The translations under genes and the position numbers were made by a program. 64,000 bases of DNA from Trebonia kvetii (GTDB lineage: Bacteria > Actinomycetota > Actinomycetes > Streptosporangiales > Streptosporangiaceae), in assembly GCF_007827045.1 (NCBI RefSeq), contig NZ_RPFW01000005.1:669296-733295 (forward strand), read 5' to 3'. Numbering within the stretch: position 1 is the stretch's first letter; each line of letters starts with the position of its first letter. The notes below the pieces were generated by a model, which worked only from the letters and a program-made list of their open reading frames with translations, was not told the DNA's origin and did not search any database. Of this stretch, positions 41,967 to 50,177 are shown in pieces.

Positions 41967-42632
41967 TCAGGTAGCGGCCACACCGTACTTGGCGAGAAGA
42001 GCATGCAGGGCATCGTGGCCGTCTGCGAGTGCCCATTGTTCGGCGGCGAAGCCGGCGTCGCGGGCGCCGGCGACATTGCTCGCGCTGTCATCGATGAACA
42101 AGATGGCCGCCGGGCCCACGCCGATCCTGCGGGCCGCCTCGGCGAAGAACGCGAGGTCCGGCTTGCGCGCACCGAACTCCCACGAATAGCAGCTGACATC
42201 GAAAAGCGCGTCGTACCCAAGCTTCGCACGCATGTGGGCCGCGCGGTTGCGCTCCTGGTTCGTGCCGAGGTGGACGCCGTACCCGTTGCGGCGCAGGTCG
42301 CGCACGATGGCGAATGACTGTTCGACAGGCTTAATTCGCAGCCAGATCGCCGAGTAGACCTCATCGAGCGGCGCTGTCACCCCGAAGTCAGTCAGCGCGG
42401 CCGCGACGAGCGGCAGGAAGTCACCCTGCCCGGCCAGACTCGGGAGTTCCTCCTTATAAAGGCGGTAGAGGAACTCCATCGTCCGCTCGCCCAGGTACGG
42501 CTCGGCTGCGGCCTCCCATCCGCCCGGCATGTCCTGCAGCACCCCGTCGGCGTCGAATAGTACGTGCCGAATCCGCCACTCAGGCTCGCCGAGCCAACCG
42601 TCACCCACGCGACGATGATGACCGGCAGGCAA
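41967..42632 (-). CDS. HAD-family hydrolase
   Basis: A ~210-221-residue phosphatase-like protein. HAD motif I is VLFDADGVLQDM (nucleophile and acid Asp), motif II LGTNQER (Thr), motif III GARKPDLAFF (Lys) and motif IV LFIDDSASNV (Asp pair). An alpha-helical cap lies between I and II. Substrate unknown; the size suits phosphoglycolate-phosphatase or beta-phosphoglucomutase-like enzymes. The N-terminus is uncertain: the frame opens at ATG 42632, and GTG 42608 lies closer to the motif. It converges with EamA. Confidence 0.88.
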   Translation of the reverse strand: MPAGHHRRVGDGWLGEPEWRIRHVLFDADGVLQDMPGGWEAAAEPYLGERTMEFLYRLYKEELPSLAGQGDFLPLVAAALTDFGVTAPLDEVYSAIWLRIKPVEQSFAIVRDLRRNGYGVHLGTNQERNRAAHMRAKLGYDALFDVSCYSWEFGARKPDLAFFAEAARRIGVGPAAILFIDDSASNVAGARDAGFAAEQWALADGHDALHALLAKYGVAAT

Positions 42633-42810
42633 CCGCGACGTCCACTCGTTTCCGCTCTCCTCCCGGGGCTACGTCCTATTACTACGATCACGGCCTCGGC
42701 CCCGCCTCGCACTGGCGCCCTTGCGGGACCACCGGGAAGCGATGGCCGGAACCATCCGGTCCCGTGCGGCGTCGAAATGGAGTAGCGGCGGGATCGGACT
42801 GGAGGCAGTG

Positions 42811-43776
42811 ATGCACGGATGGCGTCGGCTTGCGACGGGCCTCGCGCTAGCGGGGATGGTAACCGCGCTTGCGAGCGGCTGCGCTTCCCGGAGCGGTTCC
42901 GCGTCCGGGACCGGATCGGCAGCCGGGGGCGGTGCCACGGCCGGGTCGACGGCGACCGCCAAGCCGGGAGGCAACGTGCCGGCGTTCGACAAAAGGGCGA
43001 AGCTGGTCGCCGCGGCGTGGGACAAGGCGGGGCTCGCGAAGGAATGGCTGACAGGGCTCGTGCTCACCATCGCCCCGGATGAGCTGGTCATCCCCGGCGC
43101 CAAGGATTTCGCCACGGGTGATCAGAAGATGGCGTTCCTCGATGGGCGGTTCGCTCTCGCCGGGCACCTGCCGACGACGCCGCTGACGGGCAAGGTCCGC
43201 TGGCCCGGCGGGGCGACGGCCACGGTGCCGCTGCTCACCGCGGCGCAGGCCTACCGCAAGATCGCGACGGAGCAGCCTTGTCAGGGCCAGCCCTGTCCGC
43301 CGTCGCTTGTCGTCACCGGTGCCGCGCCGGCCACCGTCACTATCGGAACCAGCCGGGGCAAGGCCAGCGTCCCGGCGTGGACGTTCACGGTGCCGTCGAT
43401 CCCGTCGCCAATCACGGTGGCCGCCCTCGCCCCTGGCAGCTACCACACGCAGCCCGCCAGCCTGAAAGGACTTACCGGCGACGGACTCGACGGCTTCACC
43501 GGCGCGGTCCTCGGAACAGTTTCCGCCGACGGGCGGCAGATCCACGTGCTCGTCGGCAAGTCGCCGTGCGACACCAAGAGCGGCGCGCTGGTCTACGAGA
43601 CGTCGACCTCGGTCGTCGTCGGGGGCTGGACCTATGACCCGCACCCCAACGCGCCCTGCGCGGCGGTGCTGGAACTGGAATCCGTGCCGGTAGAACTGGC
43701 CAGGCCGCTCGGCCATCGCGTCGTCCTTAGCGTGTCCGACGGGCGGCCGCTGGCCCCGGGCAGCTTCCAATCCTGA
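42811..43776 (+). CDS. Secreted lipoprotein of unknown function
   Basis: A 321-residue exported protein. The signal peptide MHGWRRLATGLALAGMVTAL has a lipobox-like ASGCASRS (Cys ~25), followed by a Gly/Ser/Ala linker. The mature part is beta-rich with Pro/Gly turns and a CQGQPC pair and PCDTKS ... APCAAV cysteines that could form disulfides. I do not recognise a domain. ATG 42811 follows GGAGG. It converges with the NRAMP gene; no operon partner. Confidence 0.75.
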   Translation: MHGWRRLATGLALAGMVTALASGCASRSGSASGTGSAAGGGATAGSTATAKPGGNVPAFDKRAKLVAAAWDKAGLAKEWLTGLVLTIAPDELVIPGAKDFATGDQKMAFLDGRFALAGHLPTTPLTGKVRWPGGATATVPLLTAAQAYRKIATEQPCQGQPCPPSLVVTGAAPATVTIGTSRGKASVPAWTFTVPSIPSPITVAALAPGSYHTQPASLKGLTGDGLDGFTGAVLGTVSADGRQIHVLVGKSPCDTKSGALVYETSTSVVVGGWTYDPHPNAPCAAVLELESVPVELARPLGHRVVLSVSDGRPLAPGSFQS

Positions 43777-43809
43777 CCAGGCGCCCCTGGCCCGGTGTCC
43801 CGGTGATCG

Positions 43810-45504
43810 TCAGTGACCGATGGCCAGCATGACGATCTTGACGATGACCATGACCATGGCCACGGCGAGGTAGGCGCGCAGCCCGATCAGGCCGATCCGG
43901 CGTGCGCCGGTGATGGCGGGCGCCGACAGTTCGCTCACCGGCGGCATCCGCCACGACAGCCTGTCCACCGGGCCGAGCGCGGTGTCCGTCGCGGCATCGA
44001 CCTCCTCGGCGATCTCGGCCTCGATTGCCGCCGCCCGCCGTCCGCGGACCGCCCGCCGTCCGCGGACCACCGCGAAGCCGCCGACGGCGACCGCCAGCAC
44101 GGCGCACCCGCCCATGATGGTGAAGATCTGGCCGGCGGTGATCGCGGGGAACATCACCGAGGCGGTGAGCACCACCGACAGCGTGATCAGCACCGCGATC
44201 ACCCCGCCGGTGAACGCGTTGGTCTTCGCCGTGTTCACCCACGGGCCGAGGACCGCCTTGTCGTTGCACAGCATCAGCAGGAACACCGTCGCGGCGGGCA
44301 GCAGCACGCCGGCCAGCACCTGGACGCCCTCGGTGATCAGGCCGAGCGGCGAGCCGGGGATCAGCACGATGGCAGCCGCGCCGCCGACGAGCGCCGCGTA
44401 AAGCGCGTAGAACCCCTTCGCCTGCCCCACGCCGCGGTGCAGCGAGTGCTTCATGCCGAGCACGTCGCCGATCGCGTAGGCCGACGACAGCGAGACGGCG
44501 AACGCCCCGATGACGGCCGCGTCGAGCAGCGCGACCGCGAACAGCGCGCCCGCCACGTGCCCCGCGTAGGCGGTGATGCCGCGGGCGAGCCCGGCGGAGT
44601 CGGTGAAGGCGGCATCGGAGTGCGCGAATGCGACGGCGGTGGTGCCCATCAGCGCGGCGGCCCCGACGACCACGATGACGATGCCGATCCACAGGTCGGC
44701 CTTCTCGTACTTCATGAAGCGCGGCGTGATCCGCTTGTCGATCACGTAGGACTGCTGGAAGAACAGCTGCCACGGCGCGATCGTGGTGCCGACGATCCCG
44801 ATCACGAGCAGCATCACCGCCGCCATGCCACCACTCGCGCCGGCCGGCAGGTCGGGCGTGGCGAATCCGTCCGCCATCGAGGCGCCCGACGGGTGGGCCA
44901 TCAGGAACAGCGGAATGAGCAGCAGCGATCCGATGCAGAAGAACATCGCGATCCGCTCGAAAGCGCGGAACGAGCCGGTGAACGCCGTCGCGATGATGAT
45001 TACCGCGGCGAGGATCACGGCGAGGACCTTGGGCACGCCGAGGTACCCGGCCGCCAGGGTGATCCCGATGAACTCGGTGACGATGGTCAGCCCGTTGAGC
45101 AGGAACAGATCGATGACCTCGAACGTCCCCCAGAACTTGCCGAACCGCGACAGGATCAGCCGCGCGTGCCCGACCCCGGTCACCGCGCCGAGGCGGAGCA
45201 CCATCTCCTGGTTCACGTACAGCACGGGGATGAGCAGCAGCAGCGTCCAGAGCAGCTTCGTCCCGTAGACCTGGCCCGCCTGCCCGTAGGTGGAGAACGC
45301 GCCGGCGTCGTTATCGCCGACCATCACGATCAGGCCGGGGCCGACGACCGCGAGCAGCGTCTTGAACTTCGCCGACAGGGTCGTGCGGGCACCGTGGTCG
45401 TCAAGCCTGATCGTGCCGAGGGCGCCGCGGATGTCACCGACGTGCGCCTCGTCGAGCACAGCCGAACGGCCAGCACCCGAAGCCTCGAACTCAACAGCAG
45501 TCAC
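43810..45504 (-). CDS. NRAMP-family transporter, probable Mg2+ (NRMT-like) type
   Basis: A ~564-residue protein with 11 or more hydrophobic helices. The NRAMP TM1 signature DPGN is represented by DAGA in VGDNDAGAFSTYG (residues ~63-73): the Asp is kept and the Asn is lost. The TM6 metal motif MPH reads APW in GTTIAPWQLFFQQS, so the soft-metal-binding Met and the His are absent. NRAMP relatives without that Met (NRMT, characterised from Eggerthella lenta) carry Mg2+ instead of Mn2+/Fe2+. The M-box upstream supports this. The GTG at 45504 follows AGAGGTG at the right spacing; GTG 45531 is an alternative. Both termini are cytoplasmic and charged. Confidence 0.88.
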   Translation of the reverse strand: MTAVEFEASGAGRSAVLDEAHVGDIRGALGTIRLDDHGARTTLSAKFKTLLAVVGPGLIVMVGDNDAGAFSTYGQAGQVYGTKLLWTLLLLIPVLYVNQEMVLRLGAVTGVGHARLILSRFGKFWGTFEVIDLFLLNGLTIVTEFIGITLAAGYLGVPKVLAVILAAVIIIATAFTGSFRAFERIAMFFCIGSLLLIPLFLMAHPSGASMADGFATPDLPAGASGGMAAVMLLVIGIVGTTIAPWQLFFQQSYVIDKRITPRFMKYEKADLWIGIVIVVVGAAALMGTTAVAFAHSDAAFTDSAGLARGITAYAGHVAGALFAVALLDAAVIGAFAVSLSSAYAIGDVLGMKHSLHRGVGQAKGFYALYAALVGGAAAIVLIPGSPLGLITEGVQVLAGVLLPAATVFLLMLCNDKAVLGPWVNTAKTNAFTGGVIAVLITLSVVLTASVMFPAITAGQIFTIMGGCAVLAVAVGGFAVVRGRRAVRGRRAAAIEAEIAEEVDAATDTALGPVDRLSWRMPPVSELSAPAITGARRIGLIGLRAYLAVAMVMVIVKIVMLAIGH

Positions 45505-45643
45505 TGGGATCACCTCTTTCGCGCTTGGCACTCAAGCGGGACTGAGGCACACGCCTGCGCAGGCCAGGGGAGACCCGGCCTGGAAAAGGGAACCGCGCGT
45601 TACGTCAACGTGTGCCTGGACGAACAGGGACAGCGGCGGGAAG

Positions 45644-45659
45644 GGGCCGACTTCGGCCC
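45644..45659 (-). terminator. Hairpin in NRAMP leader
   Basis: GGGCCGA and TCGGCCC pair perfectly around a 2-base loop (45644-45659), between the M-box aptamer and the NRAMP start. It could act in the expression platform as a terminator stem or rho-linked switch. A second, 6-bp hairpin lies at 45751-45764. Confidence 0.4.
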
Positions 45660-45777
45660 GGACTATCAGAGTCCATTTCACGCCTCCCTTCGTCCGCGGC
45701 GCTTGTGCGCGCCTTCACACACGATCCCAGCCGAGGGGCACGCTCCGGTTGCGGCTCAAGCCGCGGCGCGAGAGGCC

Positions 45778-45935
45778 ACCTCTCTCGTAAGAGCTTTGGC
45801 ACTCCACGGCGTAGCGATGCTGCGCAGCCACTTGGCCTCACCCCTTAGGCCGGGGAGAGGTGTCCTGATCCGGAGCGTCTCTCGACGGTTGGGATCAGTG
45901 GCCTGTGTCCGTGAAGACGCCTCACCGAACGAGGT
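45778..45935 (-). promoter_or_regulatory. M-box (ykoK-type) Mg2+ riboswitch
   Basis: Read on the minus strand, the 158-nt element opens with ACCTC (45931-45935) and closes with GAGGT (45778-45782), which pair as the P1 stem. In order it contains the M-box core GGTGAGGC (45919-45926), ACAGGCCAC, GTCGAGAGACGC (45875-45886), TCAGGACA and the 3' consensus AGTGCCAAAGCTCT (45790-45803) followed by ACGAGA. This order and the spacing match the M-box class that senses Mg2+. It lies upstream of the NRAMP gene on the same strand with ~270 nt of further leader. When Mg2+ is high the aptamer should lower transporter expression. Confidence 0.88.
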
Positions 45936-46018
45936 GTCTAGTCTGACGAACCCAAGAATGCCCGGTTCGATTCCCTAATGTCAAACCATCCCGGCTGGCA
46001 CAGGGAATAACGACGGCG

Positions 46019-46045
46019 TATAATTAGTTCGCATCAAGCAACTAA
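46019..46045 (+). promoter_or_regulatory. Promoter -10 and operator of the DHA2 exporter
   Basis: A consensus TATAAT (46019-46024) overlaps an inverted repeat TTAGTT (46024-46029) and AACTAA (46040-46045), just upstream of the exporter GTG at 46091. The -35 (TGGCAC, 45996-46001, 17-bp spacer) is weak. The site fits a repressor of the GntR, MarR or TetR type. Confidence 0.5.
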
Positions 46046-46090
46046 CCTGGCTTGCCGCGCCCAGGTCTGCCTCGCTACGGAGGAACCGCT

Positions 46091-48001
46091 GTGCCCGCCC
46101 CATCCGCCGCACTGAGCCCGGCCGCGTCAAGTCCGGCCGTGGGCTCCCGCTACAAGTGGATCGCGCTGTCCAACACCACGCTCGGCGTGCTGATGGTCAC
46201 CATCAACTCCTCGATCGTGCTGATCGCGCTGCCCGACATCTTCCGCGGCATCGGCATCAACCCCCTCGCGCCTGGCAACACCACCATCCTGCTGTGGATG
46301 ATGATGGGCTTCATGGTCGTCACCGCGGTGCTCGTGGTGAGCTTCGGCCGGCTCGGCGACATGTTCGGCCGCGTCCGCATGTTCAACATGGGATTCGCGA
46401 TCTTCTCGCTGTTCTCCGTCCTGCTGTCGGTCAGCTGGCTGCAGGGCACGGGGGCCGGCTGGTACCTGATCATCATGCGGATCCTGCAGGGCATCGGCGG
46501 CGCGATGCTGTTCGCCAACTCAAGCGCGATCCTCACCGACGCGTTCCCAGCCAACCAGCGCGGCATGGCACTCGGACTCAACCAGGTCGCCGGGATCGCC
46601 GGCAGCTTCCTCGGCCTGGTGCTCGGCGGCGTGCTCGGCCCGGTCGACTGGCGCTGGGTGTTCCTCGTCTCCGTGCCGTTCGGCATTCTCGGCACCGTCT
46701 GGTCCTACCTCAAGCTCAGGGAACTCGGCGTCCGTAAGCCCGCCAAGCTCGACCTGGGCGGCAACCTGACCTTCGCCGCCGGCCTCATCGCGGTCCTCGT
46801 CGGCATCACCTACGGCATCCAGCCCTACGGCAGCCACGTCATGGGCTGGACGAGCCCGCTGGTGATCTCGCTGATCGGCGGCGGCCTGGTCGTGCTCGCC
46901 ATCTTCTGCTGGATCGAGACGAGAGTCGCCGAGCCGATGTTCCGGCTCAGCCTCTTCCGCATCCGCGCCTTCACCGCGGGCAACCTCGCCTCGCTGCTGT
47001 CCAGCCTGGGCCGCGGCGGCCTGATGTTCATCCTGATCATCTGGCTGCAGGGCATCTACCTGCCGATCCACGGCTACAGCTTCGAGGACACCCCGCTGTG
47101 GGCGGGCATCGCGATGCTGCCGCTGACCATCGGCTTCCTGCTGGCGGGCCCGGTGTCCGGTTACCTGTCCGACCGCTTCGGCGCCCGCCCGTTCGCCACC
47201 GGCGGCATGCTGCTCGCCGCGCTGTCGTTCGGCCTGCTCGAGATGCTGCCCGTCGACTTCACCTACTGGCAGTTCGCCGCGATCCTGCTGCTCAACGGCA
47301 TCGGCATGGGCCTGTTCGCCTCGCCGAACAGGGCAGGCATCATGAACTCGCTGCCAGCCGACCAGCGCGGCGTCGGGGCCGGCATGTCCGCGACCTTCCA
47401 GAACTCGGCCATGGTGCTGTCGATCGGCATCTTCTTCAGCCTGATCATCCTCGGCCTGTCCTCGTCCCTGCCGTCGCACCTGTACAACGGCCTCACCGCG
47501 CAGGGCGTCCCCGTCGCGGACGCGACCCGGCTGTCGCACCTGCCCCCCACCGCGGTCATGTTCGCCGCCCTGCTCGGCTACAACCCGATCCGGATGCTGC
47601 TCGGCTCGGCGCTCACCAAGCTCCCCGCGCAAAGCGCCGCCTACCTGACCGGGCACTCGTTCTTCCCCAGCCTGATCAGCGGCCCGTTCCAGACCGGCCT
47701 GCAGATCGCGTTCGACTTCTCGATCGTGGCCTGCCTGATCGCGGCGGTCGCCTCGCTGCTGCGCGGCAAGCGGTACGTGCACGACGAGCTGCACGGCGAG
47801 GCGGTGCTCGCCACGGCGGGCGACGTAACCCCCGCCGACATCGCTTCGGTGGCCATTGCCGCCGATCTCATTGAGGCGGAGGCCGATGTGGCGGCTGAGG
47901 CAGCCGCCCAGCCGCGGGTCGCCGTCGCCGAGGAGATCGAGGACGCCGAACGGGGTCATGCTTCGCCCCAGCCCGCCACCCGCTTCCGCCGGGAGCGGTA
48001 A
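46091..48001 (+). CDS. MFS drug exporter, DHA2 (EmrB/QacA) type
   Basis: A ~636-residue, 14-helix major facilitator. TM1 region is WIALSNTTLGVLMVTINSSI (no D before the first S), the loop 2-3 motif is GRLGDMFGRVRMF, and the TM5 motif C is NQVAGIAGSFLGLVLGGVLG. A large extracytoplasmic loop lies between helices 13 and 14. The cytoplasmic C-terminus of ~70 residues is acidic (AVATAGD-like, many Glu/Ala). The GTG at 46091 follows GGAGGAA; the frame is open from 46052. It probably exports drugs or hydrophobic metabolites. It converges with the GntR gene. Confidence 0.93.
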   Translation: MPAPSAALSPAASSPAVGSRYKWIALSNTTLGVLMVTINSSIVLIALPDIFRGIGINPLAPGNTTILLWMMMGFMVVTAVLVVSFGRLGDMFGRVRMFNMGFAIFSLFSVLLSVSWLQGTGAGWYLIIMRILQGIGGAMLFANSSAILTDAFPANQRGMALGLNQVAGIAGSFLGLVLGGVLGPVDWRWVFLVSVPFGILGTVWSYLKLRELGVRKPAKLDLGGNLTFAAGLIAVLVGITYGIQPYGSHVMGWTSPLVISLIGGGLVVLAIFCWIETRVAEPMFRLSLFRIRAFTAGNLASLLSSLGRGGLMFILIIWLQGIYLPIHGYSFEDTPLWAGIAMLPLTIGFLLAGPVSGYLSDRFGARPFATGGMLLAALSFGLLEMLPVDFTYWQFAAILLLNGIGMGLFASPNRAGIMNSLPADQRGVGAGMSATFQNSAMVLSIGIFFSLIILGLSSSLPSHLYNGLTAQGVPVADATRLSHLPPTAVMFAALLGYNPIRMLLGSALTKLPAQSAAYLTGHSFFPSLISGPFQTGLQIAFDFSIVACLIAAVASLLRGKRYVHDELHGEAVLATAGDVTPADIASVAIAADLIEAEADVAAEAAAQPRVAVAEEIEDAERGHASPQPATRFRRER

Positions 48002-48006
48002 GCGCC

Positions 48007-48448
48007 CTAATCCTTGCGACCGCACGACGGTGACGGCCGCGTTGTACGGCTCGACCTGCCCGTCGGCGCGAGTGATGACGAGCACCGGGGTCAGGTACCC
48101 GGTGCTCAGCCGTTCCCGTTCCTCCTCGGTCGGCATCCGGGACACCACCCGGTCACCGCGGCGCAGGTCGATCACCTGCTTCGCCGGAGTGGAGGCGACG
48201 AAGGTGCCGACGCCCGGCCTGGTCACGACCAGGCCCGCCTTGCGCAGTTCCTCCACGGCCATCGCGCCGGTGAGCCGGTTCACGCCCCATTCGCGTTTCA
48301 TCTGCGCCCCGCTAGGAACTTGCGCCCCAACGGGCAGCTCCCCGCTAATGATCATGTCGCGGATAATGCGCGTGAGTTGCAGGTAGACGCGTTCACCAGA
48401 GTCGTAGTCGATGCGCGCGTTCGGCCCGCGGTCCGGGCTATTGGCCAC
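48007..48448 (-). CDS. GntR-family regulator, stop codon apparently lost
   Basis: The recognisable part is ~148 residues. The winged HTH reads RVYLQLTRIIRDMIISGELP, then AQVPSGAQMKREWGVNRLTG, VEELRKAGLVVTRPGVGTFV, with a short linker VIDLRRGDRVVSRMPTEEERE and PVLVITRADG. After PYNAAVTVVR the frame continues without stop for almost 500 codons antisense to the exporter gene, to 46520. A one-base shift would end it at TAG 48007-48009, as CGRKD. The GTG at 48448 with GGAG five bases before it is the likely start; ATG 48475 is an alternative. An IS sits 30-60 bp upstream. Confidence 0.7.
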
Positions 48449-48618
48449 TGCGACTCCAGAGGAAACACGATGCATTACTTGCTGAGGTGACTAGACAGCT
48501 AGACAGAGCCCATTCCAACTTGCTTGTAAACAATGAATCACTTTGAGTGATGATAACGTTGTCGTCTCGCGGCGACGGCACTGTGGCCACAGGGTCACGG
48601 TTCGCCGGCGGACACGGC

Positions 48619-48676
48619 GAAGCCCCTGGTAGATGAGGCAATCGACCAAGAACGACTCATCACCCCCAGGGGCTTC
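48619..48676 (+). promoter_or_regulatory. RBS-sequestering stem-loop of the transposase gene
   Basis: GAAGCCCCTGG (48619-48629) pairs perfectly with CCAGGGGCTTC (48666-48676); inside, GATGAG (48632-48637) pairs with CTCATC (48656-48661). The 3' arm includes the AGGGGC ribosome site two bases before the ATG (48679). If read-through RNA forms this stem, translation would be blocked. This is a known strategy in other IS elements to stop activation by outside promoters. Confidence 0.6.
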
Positions 48677-48678
48677 AC

Positions 48679-49437
48679 ATGCTGTTCTACCGTGCCGCGC
48701 TGCCGTTGTCGTCCCGGACCCTGAACTACGCGGCCGGGCTGATCCGCCGGCACCTGAAGGCCGTCGGGTCGCGGTGGCGGAAGCTCAGCCCTGGGCAGCA
48801 GGCCCTGCTCGTGCTCGCTCACCTGCGCAAAGGCGAGACGTTCGAGCACCTCGCGGCCGGGTTCGGGGTCGGCAGGACCACGGCCTGGCGGTACGTCAAC
48901 GAGACCGTGGAACTGCTCGCGGCCCGCGCCCCGAAACTGAGGAAAGCGGTCCGGGACGCCAAAAGGGCAGGTCACGCCTACGTCATCCTCGACGGAACCC
49001 TCATCCCGATAGACCGGGTCGCCGCGGACAAGCCGTTCTACTCCGGCAAGCACAAAAAGCACGGCATGAACCTGCAGGTCATCGCCAGTCCTGACGGCGA
49101 GGTCCTGTGGGTCTCCGGTGCGCTGCCCGGCTCGGTCCACGACAAGAAGGCCGAGTGGATATGGGGCGTGCTGAACGAGCTAGAGAAAGCCGGGCTGGTC
49201 ACCCTCGCGGACAAGGGATATCAGGGCTCCACCTGGGCAAAGGTCCCGTACAAGGGCCGGAACAAACCGGAATCCCAGAAAGAAGCCAACCGGGCCCACG
49301 CCAGGCTCCGCGCCCCCGGCGAACGAGCGAACGCCCAGCTCAAGGCATGGAAGATCCTCGCGAAGCTCCGCTGCTGCCCCTGGCGCGCCGGGAAACTCGC
49401 CAAGGCCATCCACGCATTGCAACTCCACGGCGCCTAA
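48679..49437 (+). CDS. IS5-like transposase (DDE_Tnp_4)
   Basis: A 252-residue transposase. The N-terminal HTH (residues ~30-90) includes GETFEHLAAGFGVGRTTAWR. The DDE core has the first Asp in YVILDGTLIPIDR (~108), the second Asp in TLADKGYQGS (~182) and the Glu in LRAPGERANAQLKAW (~218). FYSGKHKKHGMNLQVIASPD is the Y-(2)-R-like insert of DDE_4 proteins. The reading frame is undamaged, so the element may be active. Translation may be limited by the stem-loop over its RBS. Confidence 0.93.
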   Translation: MLFYRAALPLSSRTLNYAAGLIRRHLKAVGSRWRKLSPGQQALLVLAHLRKGETFEHLAAGFGVGRTTAWRYVNETVELLAARAPKLRKAVRDAKRAGHAYVILDGTLIPIDRVAADKPFYSGKHKKHGMNLQVIASPDGEVLWVSGALPGSVHDKKAEWIWGVLNELEKAGLVTLADKGYQGSTWAKVPYKGRNKPESQKEANRAHARLRAPGERANAQLKAWKILAKLRCCPWRAGKLAKAIHALQLHGA

Positions 49438-49455
49438 CCAGGTTGGAATGGGCTC

Positions 49456-49934
49456 ACAGGTGCTGAGTATCGTAGGGTCGGCACGGTAGGTATACGAATT
49501 CAATCCATTCAGCTACGTATCGTGTGGCCACGCCTAGCCAGTCAAAAGCAAGCCAATTTCCATTCCGGCTTTTCGCGCACAATAACCGCCATAGCGTGCA
49601 GGCGAACGGTCGATGAGGCGCAAGAATCTCCTCGACATTAAATTGGTCAATCCTTTATTCCAGCGTGTGGACGCCACAACAGTCAAGTTTCCCGGAAGCG
49701 TACCGTAACCCGAGCGTACGTGCACACCCGCGCCGCGCAACGGTTTGCCCTGCATCGACGGGTCCCGCGGCGTTAGCCACCGTCGGCGACGGCGGCGAGA
49801 CGGAACTGCGGGACATGCAATTGCGCGGCGCAGGTGGGGCCAATGGGGGCCGCGGATTGCCGCGTCTCCGCTGCAAACGAATGTTCGGTATCGCGGCAAT
49901 AATCATGAAACTCAATTTGTGAAGCGGATTCTTA
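49456..49934. other. Gene-free region right of the IS
   Basis: About 480 bp of comparatively AT-rich DNA (for example around 49500-49570 and 49630-49690). I find no gene with a ribosome site or motif; the long minus-strand open frame over 49655-50791 is a shadow of the beta-glucosidase gene. It may be the original sequence upstream of GntR displaced by the IS. Confidence 0.4.
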
Positions 49935-49967
49935 GCCGCCTCGCCTTGGGCCGCTAGGCGAGGCGGC
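49935..49967. terminator. Hairpin 1 upstream of beta-glucosidase
   Basis: GCCGCCTCGCC (49935-49945) pairs perfectly with GGCGAGGCGGC (49957-49967) across an 11-base loop. It lies in the gene-free stretch upstream of the GH3 gene. It could end transcripts coming from either side; no poly-U tract follows. Confidence 0.5.
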
Positions 49968-50007
49968 TGGGACCGTCGGCAGCTAAAAACGGGGGCGCCG
50001 GCGGTCG

Positions 50008-50058
50008 GCGGGAGCCCGCCGCGCCGGAGGGGAGCACTCCGGCGCGGCGGGCTCCCGC
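50008..50058. terminator. Long perfect hairpin 2 upstream of beta-glucosidase
   Basis: Positions 50008-50029 and 50037-50058 are 22-nt perfect inverted repeats around a 7-base loop. The core is GCGGGAGCCCGCC... on the left arm. Such stability is unusual even in GC-rich DNA. It may insulate the GH3 gene from transcripts of the IS, or be part of a small structured RNA. Confidence 0.55.
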
Positions 50059-50177
50059 ATGTCGTGCACCGCCTCGTGACAAGGTCCCCCAGGGGTTGAG
50101 CCAGACCCGTTCGTTCGGGATAATCCTTCCTAAATTCACGCTGTAAAAAAAGCAGCGCAGGGGAAGGAAACCAGGCC

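Larger units (their letters stand above)
48507..49455 (+). mobile_element. Complete IS5-like insertion sequence (949 bp)
   Basis: The ends are inverted repeats: GAGCCCATTCCAAC (48507-48520) and GTTGGAATGGGCTC (49442-49455) are perfect, with partial extension to 17 bp (16 matches). ACA flanks both ends (48504-48506 and 49456-49458), as expected for a 3-bp target duplication of IS5-family elements. It holds one intact transposase gene of 759 bp and no passenger gene. It lies ~30 bp upstream of the GntR ATG, with the transposase pointing away. Confidence 0.85.

Noticed and set aside
43813..45978. A 721-codon open frame on the plus strand opposite the NRAMP gene and M-box
   Set aside because: It is extremely rich in Arg, Asp, His and Gly, with no motif, and would override both a transporter and an RNA element.
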